From NCBI GenBank assembly GCA_949825045.1, contig OX463829.1, positions 26,382,715-26,446,714 of the forward strand: a stretch of 64,000 bases of DNA. Direction: 5' to 3'. This stretch comes from Argyresthia goedartella. Its lineage: Eukaryota > Arthropoda > Insecta > Lepidoptera > Argyresthiidae. Shown here one piece after another: positions 32,101 through 40,913 of this stretch; within the stretch, counting starts at the first letter, position 1; each line of letters begins with the position of its first letter. Both the position numbers and the translations under genes were made by a program. Below the pieces are notes generated by a model. It had not been told where the DNA came from, did not search any database, and saw nothing but the letters and a program-made list of their open reading frames with translations.

Positions 32101-33934
32101 TTGGGAGTGGACTGATGACCAAGAAAAATCCTTTGTGACCCTAAAGGCCAAACTAATTGATCGACCCGTGCTTGCCATTTACGACCCGGCGGCCGAGACC
32201 GAGCTACATGCTGATGCCAGCAGATTAGGAGTTGGAGGAATCTTGCTTCAGCGACCTCAAGGTAGTGAAGGTTCTTTTCGCCCTGTGGCTTTTTACAGCC
32301 GTCAAACGACCCCTGAAGAAAAGAACTTTCACTCCTATGAGTTGGAGACCTTAGCTGTAGTTTGCGCTCTTAAAAAGTTTCGCGTATTGTTAGGAAAAGA
32401 ATTCAAGGTAGTCACCGACTGCAGCGCACTCCGCTCTACGTTTAGCAAACGTGACTTGGTACCGAGGATAGCACGGTGGTGGCTGGCGCTGCAAGAATTC
32501 GACTGCTCCGTTGAGTACAGGGCAGGAAAAAAAATGGAACACGTCGACGCGCTCTCTAGGAACCCGGTTGGAGACTCTACAACCAACAATCCTGAGCAAT
32601 TTCCTGCTATCATGGCCATAAGTGACGATGATTGGTTACTTACCCTCCAATTGGGTGACTCGGAGCTGCGACGTATTCGCGACATTGTAGCCAGTGACTT
32701 GGATACAAAGGGTCTAGATTACATCAAAGAGAACTACATTTTGAAGGATAACAAGCTGTTCAGATGCATAGATGGGAACAAAGATTGTGTAAGATGGGTG
32801 GTACCAAAGGGCGCAAGGTGGCAATTGTGCATAATGAATCATGACGACATAGGTCATGTAGGCTTCGAGAAAACTTACGAACGGATTAAAAAGAATTATT
32901 GGTTTGCTAAAATGAAGCGATTTGTTAAGAAGTATGTTGAAGCCTGCATAGACTGCGCTTACGCCAAAAAGGCCAGTAACACACATGAGGGATTATTACA
33001 CCCAATAGAAAAAATTGAATTGCCATTCCACACTTTGCACATCGACCAGCTTGGGCCCTTTGTAAGGTCTAAAAGGGGTAACACGCACATACTTACCATA
33101 GTGGATGGATTCACCAAGTTTGTATTCATAAGGCCAGTGAGGAATACAAACGCAAAAAATGTAATCAAGAGCTTACAAGACATATTCGACATCTTTAGGG
33201 CACCCAACCGTATTGTCAGTGATCGAGGTTCTTGCTTTACGTCGCACGCGTTTCGGAGATTCTGCCTTGACCGAGGAATAAAGCATATTTTAAATGCGGT
33301 CGCTTCCCCGAGATCTAACGGTCAGGCCGAACGTTATAATAGAACGATTCTTGATTCGCTCACAGCACAAAACTTAAGGGGAGATGAAAGAGACTGGGAT
33401 GACAAGACAGGAAAAATTCAGTGGGGTTTAAATAACACCGTCCAAAAGACAATAGGTAGAGCGCCCGCGGAGGTCATGTTTGGAACTAAAATAAACAGTG
33501 AGCATCATCCGGCTCTAAACGAAGTTTCACAGGAAATCCATCAAGCTGGGGATTTGCCCTCCATTCGAAGAGAAGTTAAAAATAGGATCGATGCAGCGCA
33601 GGATGCTCAGAAACAGTATCACGATAGAGGCAAGCATCCTGCTCGAGTTTACCATAATGGTGACTTAGTCAAAATCACAAAGGTCGCTTTCCAAAACCAA
33701 GGAAAGAGTACAAAGTTGATGCCTTCGTACGAGGGACCATTCAAGGTTGTTCAAGTCCTAGGTAACGATCGTTATAAGATTGCTCCTATCGCAGGTTTCG
33801 AAGGAATGCAGAACAAGCGTAAGACGACCGTTGCCGCAGACCGAATGCAACCATGGATACATGTAGCTAGTCTAGCAATTGATGATGATGATTCTCTTGA
33901 TAAAGAAGAAGAAATCGTCATTAAAAATAAATAA
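29120..33934 (+). CDS. Gag-Pol polyprotein of the gypsy element, single frame, 1604 aa
   Basis: Gag opens with an extreme Arg/Ser-rich region (about residues 8-150, including two repeats around SEQRERRESxSSARR). A capsid-like part and two CCHC knuckles (378-412) follow. The protease motif is IDLGSEATLI with Asp457. RT carries MPFGLANAP and YIDD (883-886). RNase H has HADAS (Asp1032). Integrase has an HHCC zinc site, then Asp1309, Asp1368 and Glu1404 (35 apart), and a GPF-type C-terminal module (SYEGPFKVVQVLGNDRY). Gag and Pol share one frame with no shift or stop between them. No premature stop is present. The protease has Leu where Thr/Ser is usual after the catalytic Asp; the related relic at 14.97 kb has Phe there, so this may be a lineage trait. 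Products would assemble cytoplasmic particles and integrate cDNA in the nucleus. Confidence 0.92.
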   Translation: MEDDENTRRRRGLETPRQRGDSQARRSRSPSRVTRRSRSRSRGSARKRSRSSSRSHSRRLLEREQALKREQERLRQLELELRLQRERDDEQRRRRSEQRERRESGSSARRIRRSEQRERRESRSSARRSRSRSKPAVAGDGHRGKRSCSPSFTSKDVMEIIKSIKDILPSQPANLGTQSIVKGLDYKNIIPEFNPSEKNQRMDMWIKKVNESAKVYGWDERTTVHFSMQKLTGLAKTWYSSLNSIMFTWEEWQHKLMNAFPCEQNYGQSLEDMLRRRSRPNELIENYYYEKLALLNQCEISGRRAVDCIIHGINDRTTRSSALALRCQEPDQLLKFLLSGNKEFPSQQPQQVRDRGISTPDEKQSSRINSKNNTILYCFNCKEKGHPFTRCPKPLMKCIHCNKVGHKSEACRSKQDSAGSMKADTVTRTMKISDSSPSGKFVKEVVVESLPMEAFIDLGSEATLIKRSYFVKLGIDHNNTPSVLRGFGNSLVKSEGAVKLNLSIDGVSAIVMCKIVDDALLEKPMLIGQSFSEQPHVVVYKDSQKLQFLHIGAEVPNPDLDENSERLQRIRVTAHCNLYGAASVRADAESLFSGSVAIGTRIVGRPNNQYVVCGGIYEDKNGSLHVVLTPCSIPCWIQENFVFSRAERVDVVYRFMNETEPLVSSSSSGTSITANKLDANQVNVGDSVSDSDRARLMDILRRHEGCFAQNLAELGCTSVTKMNIELHSSRSVVYRPYRLSHQEREKVRTMVNDMLQAGIIRESVSNYASPIILVRKKDGNIRLCVDYRLLNSVTVKERYPIPIIEDEVARLSGQAWFITLDLMSGYYQVPIAEGSKHLTAFVTPDGQYEYNRMPFGLANAPAIFQRMMNHVLGPARFDKATVYIDDVLIFGKTPEECMDRLEAILGLLKEANLKLNLAKCSFLQNKIDFLGYEIGSMGVQPGEAKTRSVAEFPRPVNVHNVQQYLGLVNYFRKFVQGFAQIAHPLTKLLKKDAPWEWTDDQEKSFVTLKAKLIDRPVLAIYDPAAETELHADASRLGVGGILLQRPQGSEGSFRPVAFYSRQTTPEEKNFHSYELETLAVVCALKKFRVLLGKEFKVVTDCSALRSTFSKRDLVPRIARWWLALQEFDCSVEYRAGKKMEHVDALSRNPVGDSTTNNPEQFPAIMAISDDDWLLTLQLGDSELRRIRDIVASDLDTKGLDYIKENYILKDNKLFRCIDGNKDCVRWVVPKGARWQLCIMNHDDIGHVGFEKTYERIKKNYWFAKMKRFVKKYVEACIDCAYAKKASNTHEGLLHPIEKIELPFHTLHIDQLGPFVRSKRGNTHILTIVDGFTKFVFIRPVRNTNAKNVIKSLQDIFDIFRAPNRIVSDRGSCFTSHAFRRFCLDRGIKHILNAVASPRSNGQAERYNRTILDSLTAQNLRGDERDWDDKTGKIQWGLNNTVQKTIGRAPAEVMFGTKINSEHHPALNEVSQEIHQAGDLPSIRREVKNRIDAAQDAQKQYHDRGKHPARVYHNGDLVKITKVAFQNQGKSTKLMPSYEGPFKVVQVLGNDRYKIAPIAGFEGMQNKRKTTVAADRMQPWIHVASLAIDDDDSLDKEEEIVIKNK

Positions 33935-34442
33935 AATGTTAATAATTAAAAATATGTCAGAATGAATTTCAGTAAAGTCTAAAAGTATGCAATTACTTTG
34001 TTAGTGTACCAACTTTATAATGTCCCATTGTATTTATTTGTACAAAGTATAAAGAAACCGCTTTCTCCCTTTCTCAGTTGGGTCGCTAACTCCTTACCCA
34101 CACACTCATAATTAAAAATAAATAAAATGTTTAGATAAGTTTATTAATGTAAATAGGTAGTACACATAATGTTGTAATAGTTGTCTGATTAACTACATAA
34201 TTTGTTCATTTTGTTTCAGGTCAAGTGCGACTTTAGTCGAATAAGTTTGGGACTTGACCTGCTATGAAGATGAAGACAGTGGAAAGAAAAGTGAAATAAA
34301 ATTTGAATACTTAAATGTTCTTAAATAAGATTATATAATACAAAATAGGATTAATTTAAACCAGATGCCTCGTTACGCCAAGTGTAAGGTTCCACCGGGT
34401 ACCTACGTGCATGAGGACATGCACGGTATCAGGATGGACGAG

Positions 34443-34860
34443 TGTAAGGTTTGCTTACGTTTACACAAAAATGTTGGTGGACTTTTGGTTTTTGTGCTGG
34501 CAACATTATAGTCTGTCATACAATTGGTACGCGCGTAGGGCTTGACCAATCAGAGGCTTTGACCAATCGTAAGCTTGTGTTATGTAGGCGGAGTTTTGTG
34601 AAACAACTTGGCGGGAGAAGTTGCCGGGCGTTTTCGCAAGGGACCGCGCGAGGGCATTGGGGCGGAACGAGTAACGCTGAGCGGTTGTGATAGCTGACTG
34701 GCGATAAGTTTAGTTACGAGTTACGAACAAAGTTAGTTAATAAATAATAAGTTCTGTAAATAAGTTTGGCTAATAAATAATAAGTTCTGTAAATAAGTTT
34801 GGCGCTGATTAAAGTGTTGCTGAAGTGACATCGTGTTGATTATTTCTGAGAGACCTTAAA
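34443..34860 (+). repeat. 3' LTR
   Basis: It matches the 5' LTR over its whole length as far as I can read, including the 33-bp internal tandem duplication. Confidence 0.9.
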
Positions 34861-34948
34861 CAATGTATACAGGCTGTAACACACCGGGTGACAAGCCGAA
34901 AAGGGTTGTTTGGTACATGATTTTGAACAACTTTCTCACTGAATCTGA

Positions 34949-35402
34949 GTTCTTAATAAATATTTACATTTTTCTTGTCAATAATATGTTGTATTGTACT
35001 GTTTAGGATTTTACAGAAAGGGTATACATGCCGAAAGGCGGTTTAAGGAAAGATGTCCAGAATGATGATTCTGGACATCTTTCTCTATGAAAACGATTTG
35101 ATCAGAGCAACGTAATGTTTTAACATTACGTTGCTCTGATCAAATAAACGATGAAAACGAATGTTTTAACATTACGTTGCTCTGATCAAATAAACGATGA
35201 AAACGATTTGATCAGAGCAACGTAATGTTTTAACATTACGTTGCTCTGATCAAATCGTTTTCATAGAGAAAGATGTCCAGAATCATCATTCTGGACATCT
35301 TTCCTTAAACCGCCTTTCGGCATGTATACCCTTTCTGTATAATCCTAAACAGTACAATACAACCTATTATTGACCAGAAAAATGTAAATATTTATTAAGA
35401 AC
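34949..35402. repeat. 454-bp hierarchical palindrome
   Basis: Outer arms start GTTCTTAATAAATATTTAC and run inward almost perfectly as inverted copies for about 190 bp. Each arm contains its own hairpin (AAGATGTCCAGAAT, GATG, complement). The centre holds five copies of a 22-24-bp unit (ATTTGATCAGAGCAACGTAA) in the order minus, plus, plus, minus, plus. It begins about 85 bp after the gypsy 3' LTR. No ORF is contained. It could be a fold-back element, a hairpin-RNA source, or an assembly snap-back. Confidence 0.8.
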
Positions 35403-37616
35403 GTGCCGTTCTGACAATTTAGGCTTAGCATTTTTTGCTAAGTAATGCAGTCTTACATTAGTATATCTTTCCATTACAGCTTTGATTAGCAATATTAGAT
35501 GATTGTCCATTGGGTTTTGTTCGAATTGGTGAAAATCAATTTCTTTCTGTCGATTGAAAAACATAATTCTCACTATAACTATCCCCATCACTATAAGTCG
35601 TCTCTGCGTGCGTGTAACAGTTCGCCTCCGTACCTCGATGCATATTTACTATCGTATTTAGATAAGTGTGAAATATTCATTGCGTGTTAGCTTGGCAACA
35701 CGTTATGAAATTAATATACAAAACAAGCAATGGATAATAAAACTAGCGAGAACAACTTGACATTGTCACTTTAATGATCGATTTTTTCATGAATGATTTA
35801 TTTTCGTAATAATGTTTATTTGTTGTGAATTATGAAGAAATAATAGTTGGAATGAGACTTACTAGTGATATTTTACACCGCTGTTCTTGGAGTCACAATC
35901 TCGCAGTGACGAATTTATTTCCGCTGATTTTCGAAAATGCCGACCTGTGCAATACTTACGTGCAAAAATAGAATTGCACGTAAGTATTGCACACTCAGGG
36001 CTAGATTTGTTCGCGCGTGCCACGCCCCTCAACCTATCTCTCGATATCCGTGCTCAAGACTTTAGGTACGTTCGTCCGGCCAACCCGCCTGACGGGAATT
36101 CAGTTATGATGCCGCTCGCTTGATTCGCAGTCGCCTCGCGCGTTAGTCGCTCCTCATAAGCAACTTTTCTGTGATTTTTGCAACAACAATGACTTAAGTA
36201 CCTAACATTTCAGGGTATCCTAAAAGTAAACACTTTAGACCCAGTATAAAACAATTTACAAATACGTAAGTAAGAAGCCTGATTAATTACTAATATAACA
36301 CCTCTCTTACACAGAGTGGACTAAAATTCACAAACACTAATCGCACGTAGGTAACCCTAGTGTGATCAAGCGAGACAAGAGTTTACAGGACGACCTTGTG
36401 ATGTCAGAGTAAAAGAAGCTCTCAGGCGTAGTAATGCGGCGCAATCTAGCCTGCACGGGCGGGACAACCGATTCTGTAGGTGCTTAGCGGTTGTTGTACG
36501 TAGCGCAGGTGCGAGCTAGATTGCGCTTTATTGTCGCGCAGCGAGATTAGCTATTTATTTAAGTATATCTGCGCAGTAATCTGACAACGGGATATAAAAA
36601 TTTGACGTGCCGTTGTCCCCTTCGTAATTTTACAGCTAATAGGGATAGCGGGCTATTAAGATTTGACGTCCCGATCCGTTGACTCTCCTAATAGCATTAC
36701 ACAAGTTTTAGCACACTCGAGTTAGGTGGGTAGTCCGGGTAGGTAGCACTTTCGATATCAGCCTTCACAGATTTGGAGTAGGCAGGTAGGTATGCTGATA
36801 GGCTTCAGGTTGCTAGGTAGGTAGGTACTGGAGTCATCTGGAACCTAGTTATGTAACCAAGGTTAGAATAGGTTGGCATGGGTAGACGCCAGACGTTTGT
36901 TCGGCGGTTATTGTATCTTTCGCCTGCTTCGGTCGGTGGGCTGGTAGACGGTAGGATTGTGGCAACAAACCACGAGCTCTTGAGATTTTCATTTCGCCTG
37001 TTGGTGAGTGATGACTTGATGAAACGAAAGGCACTGGCCGCTGGTGGGTGCCAGACACCAAGGTTAGCTTGAGATCTCGCTAGCACACAGCTGCTGTTGT
37101 TTTACTGGTATGTATGGTGGATTAGGTGCGCAGTGCGCTGCGTGGGCGCTCGCGTATCGGTCGCGCACGGCGGGCGACACTTACGCTGGCTAGGCATGAA
37201 CGAGTTAGAGAGAAATAGAGAGAGTGAGACTGATTGCGCCGGAAAAATTCCTCGTGGTCCGCAATATGTGCTTTCTCTTTCTAACTGCAGTAATTGATAT
37301 TTCCTTCCCTCTTGAATTCAAAATGGTTGACTTGAGTTTCAACGTATAAAAATTTATAGGTGTAGAATTTATGACTTTTAATGGCATAATGGATGGATTT
37401 ATGCTAGAGAAAAGTTTTTTTTATGTTAGTTATTATATTTTTATGTTTCGAGTAATCCACCTCATAACATTGTTTTGACAACGTCCGAAATGTACCTGAA
37501 AGAACTCTGAAATTTGGTCAGCTAATTAAAAGTCACCTGTATATGCAGTTTTAATTTCAATGCAAAGGTAAAAAGTTTAATGAAAATACCCTGCTTATAA
37601 TAGTTTAATTCATTTT
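35403..37616. other. Intergenic, unclassified, with two small inverted repeats
   Basis: No supported gene. Inverted repeats lie at 35947-35992 (19-bp arms, GTGCAATACTTACGTGCAA) and at 36439-36525 (arms GCGCAATCTAGC). Short overlapping ORFs on both strands at 36805-37086 have no motif I recognise. Confidence 0.4.
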
Positions 37617-37694
37617 ATCTACACACGTATCATAAACCCTCTTTACTGCGTTCAAAAACCGCACGTTACGATCGGCATTATGTTAAACTACTTG

Positions 37695-39069
37695 ATGTGA
37701 TCTACACTGACTTCGAAAAGGCCTTTGATCGTGTGGATCACACCATCCTGCTGCGCAAATTGGAACACCTAGGAATTCACGGGGACCTACTGCGCTGGAT
37801 ACAATCATACCTCACCAAAAGGTGACAGGCGGTTGTGGTTGGTGGGTTCAGATCAAACTTCGTGGATATATCATCTGGTGTCCCACAAGGATCCCACTTG
37901 GGGCCCCTCTTGTACAACTCTTATCTATACGACATTTACACCTGCTTTAGTAGTGCGTCCTTTCTTATGCACGCAGACGATACAAAAATATTTATGGATA
38001 TCAAGGGACCGACGGACTGTGCTTACCTTCAAAATGACCTAAACACATTATCAAAATACTACATCACTAATAGAATTAAAGTTAATACCATGAAATGCCA
38101 ATTAATATCCTTTTCACGGAAAACCAGTCCCTTGCACTTCTCATACACAATCCAGGATCAGTGTATTGAACGTGTTCAACTAGTGCGTGCTCTTGGCGTA
38201 CACCTGAATCACCAATTAAATATGAACGAGCATGCAGATATCATCACCAGGAAAGCCTACAAAAACTTAGGGTTTGTACTGCGCACCTGCCAACCTTTTA
38301 GGGATATATCTTGCATAAAAAAGGTGTTCTTCGCATATGTACGTAGTATACTTGAATATGCTTCAAGTATTTGGAATCCCCACTACATCACACACCAGCA
38401 AAATCTTGAAAAAATTCAATCCAAATTCCTCAAACACCTTACCTATAAGAGCAACGCATATATCGATGGCTATGAGGAGAGCTGCTCGCGACACAGGATA
38501 CCGAGTCTTACGGCGCGCCGCACACTCGCCGAAATGTCTCTGCTGTACGACTTGGCGCACGCACACGTGGACTGCCCCGCGCTAGTGAGCCAGCTGCCGC
38601 TGCGCACGCCGCGCCGCCGCACAAGACATACAGCTTACTCACTATTCCACCATCCAGCACATCGTACCAATTACGCCAACAATTCTGTCCTCACTCGAAT
38701 AGCTAGAACCTACAATAAAACTTTTTCCGACATTGACGTATACCATCATTCCAAAAGTATTTTTAAACATAAAATTCTTGACACTCTCTGCGGATAACAA
38801 AATATACAGTATCAATCATAGCTACACACCACCCTTCACATATACACACACTCACATTGCATTCATACCAACCCCCTCTCAATAATACACAAAACATAGT
38901 TCCGAATAAATAACCTATCTATTTTACTAACCCCATAATTTAAGGAGTCTTGAATTAAGTAATTTATGGAAACCTATAATTGGCTGTAGTAAATAAGTAA
39001 TTTAATTAAGAGAATTAAACTGTAACGCTGTTGGTTTTCTGAATAAATAAAAATAAAAATAAAATAAAA
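37695..39069 (+). mobile_element. 5'-truncated LINE (Jockey/CR1-like) with 11-bp target duplication
   Basis: TAAACTACTTG is duplicated at 37684-37694 and 39070-39080. The insert starts inside the RT (VIYTDFEKAFDRVDH), continues through SGVPQGSHLGPLLYN and a HADD active site (normally YADD), and ends in an (ATAAA)n-rich tail. A stop at about 37823 interrupts the upstream frame; after that 320 codons are open (37835-38797). Confidence 0.8.
37835..38797 (+). pseudogene. LINE reverse transcriptase C-terminal part
   Basis: The open 320-codon frame covers RT motifs from SGVPQGS through HADD and the conserved thumb (QLVRALGVHLNHQLNMNEH), then the usual C-terminal tail (RRTLAEMSLLYDLAH). The endonuclease and RT N-terminus are missing. 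Tyr to His at the YADD tyrosine and the truncation argue against activity. Confidence 0.75.
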
Positions 39070-39390
39070 TAAACTACTTGGTAAAAACTCGTTTCGTATC
39101 TGGAAAACTACACATAATGGTCATTATGTGTAGTTTTTCTACATATAATGACATTCAAATTTCGAACGCCGACGCCCACCCGCGTGCCGTCCCTAGTTTG
39201 TCTGTGAAGTTGGTACTGACATTCAAATTTCGAACGCCGACGCCCGTCTGCGTGAAGTTGGTACTAAAGAACAAGCTAAACAATAGCAGAACCACAATGC
39301 CGGTTAAACATGCGGTTCCTGAACACATCAAAGCTCTCGAGTTTTAATGCCCTCCATTATGCAGCAGTCACATAAACTACTATTAAATCA

Positions 39391-39866
39391 GCAATACTTA
39401 CATAGGTAAGGTACATAAAAATATGGCTTGTTTATCAGTTTGGGATAATAAACTGATAATAAAATTAAACAAAGAAACTTATCCCGTGCGGAAACTCGAT
39501 TCTTGCGCTAGCGTTCGATAACCGCATTTCATCTCTCTTTCTATCATTAGCTCCATCTCTTTTTCTTCGAGTGAATTTTCACTCGGTTTCCGAACGCACC
39601 TTCATGGTGCGTATACAGACTTATGACGACAACGCGTAGGCTTCTCCGCTGATGGAAACGAGCCGTTTAACGGACGGACTGAGCACGCTCACTCGCGGTC
39701 AGTTTGGGTCTGATGAATTCGGCTGAAGCTAGCGGATACGGTGCTTCCGGAAAATCCGTGGATTGTCATAAGTTAAAAAAAATATAGTTACAAGACTTCA
39801 CATTCACGGTCAGTTTTAACTGACGTCAATCTAATCGAAAGTAGGTGTGAACAATTCTCGATAGAA
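39391..39866. other. Intergenic, unclassified
   Basis: No gene recognised. Some text (CGGTCAGTTT, TAGCGGAT, TCCGT) is loosely shared with 25560-25760, so a diverged repeat may be present. Confidence 0.35.
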
Positions 39867-40490
39867 ACCCTTGAATCACGTCGCGGGCTTCAGGACCTGA
39901 TCCACCTACACAAAATAATTAACGGCACCATTACAACTTCTATTCTCTCAGACATTAACTTCCGCGCACCCAGCAGATTAGTTAGAAAGCCACGTCCCTT
40001 CTTCATCCCGCCGTGCAAATCCAACATCAGCGCTAACAACCCTACTCTTCGTATGTGTCGCTACTTTAACGAGCTTTCTGCCAGCGAAGACGACGTCCCT
40101 GATATCTACCATGATTCGTTGCCTTGTTTTAAGTTTAAAATGCGTAATATCCTCAAATAATATTTTCTGTAAATTATTTTCTATTTTCTGTAAATTGTTA
40201 AAATTCTGCAGATTTTTTCTAAATGACTTTGAAATTGTTAATTTGTTGAAACTGTTTTATGTGTAATTTAATTTTGTTGAAATTGTTAATTTCTTCTTTA
40301 GTGTTTTTTGATTTATTGTATGTATAATTTTAATTAGGCACATACTCTTTTTTATAACATGCTGTGTACACATATTTTTGGCTCTGAAGACAGCCTTTCA
40401 CCCGTTGTCATGTCATATTTTAGTGTATTATCTTCAATGCTGTTTTGTGTACCAAAGATAATAAATAAATAAATAAATAAATCCAAACTG
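39867..40490 (+). pseudogene. LINE ORF2 C-terminal fragment with (AAAT)n tail
   Basis: A short frame (SRRGLQDLIHLHKIINGT..RAPSRLVRKPRPFFIP..CRYFNELS) is the extreme C-terminus of a Jockey-type ORF2. An untranslated tail ends in AATAAATAAATAAATAAAT (about 40465-40482). It is 5'-truncated; I could not identify a target duplication. Confidence 0.6.
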
Positions 40491-40913
40491 AGCGTGAATA
40501 CCCAGCTGTATTTTGATCGTGGCATGGTAAGTACTTTGAGGAAATTACTAATTAATTGCACAAAGCAAGGAAACGCAAAACTTTTTAAATTTCCCGCCAC
40601 TTAAAGATGTTGTTTAATGTTTAATTTCAGTACAAAACATTGTTGGAAGACGTTTGGGCAGACGTTGGATTCATTTGTTTGAGGTGCTACAAATTTTAGA
40701 TGCAGCGTTGTGTTTTTTGTATTTTTCGCTTGAGTTTAAGTGGCATTTTTTTATCAGTTGTGTTTTGACAAATCACAATTTTGACATTCCTTTTTACATC
40801 ACAAAACGGAACGGCTGACGGGATCTTGATTGAATTAGTTGTTTTTCTTTTGTTACGTCTCAATTTTGAATATTCACTCACTTCACTGAAAACGCTAATC
40901 TTTCGCCACAAAT

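Larger units (their letters stand above)
27746..34860 (+). mobile_element. Full-length Ty3/gypsy LTR retrotransposon, apparently intact
   Basis: Two LTRs of about 418 bp (TG..AA) flank a single gag-pol ORF. The insertion is bounded by CAAT (27742-27745 and 34861-34864); with one base fewer in the LTR the duplication is ACAAT. By eye the LTRs are identical, implying a recent insertion. After the 5' LTR comes TCAGAAGTGGGATCG (about 28166), which resembles a tRNA-Leu-like primer site, and before the 3' LTR lies CAGGATGGACGAG, a weak polypurine tract. No env-like ORF is seen. It lies between genes in the same orientation as its neighbours. Confidence 0.92.
37617..39390. mobile_element. Fold-back/MITE element, copy 1, split by a LINE
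   Basis: The left end reads ACACACGTATCATAAACCC..AAAACCGCACGTTACGATC. After the LINE the sequence resumes with TAAACTACTTGGTAAAAACTC and carries two copies of GACATTCAAATTTCGAACGC (about 39149 and 39219). The same element lies uninterrupted and inverted at 60179-60545. Confidence 0.7.

Noticed and set aside
34949..35402. CRISPR array, because of repeated 22-24-bp units
   Set aside because: The units alternate orientation and lack regular unique spacers, and the genome is eukaryotic.
36805..37086. Overlapping ORFs of 93, 70 and 64 codons
   Set aside because: They overlap on both strands and none shows a recognisable domain; local GC content explains the open frames.
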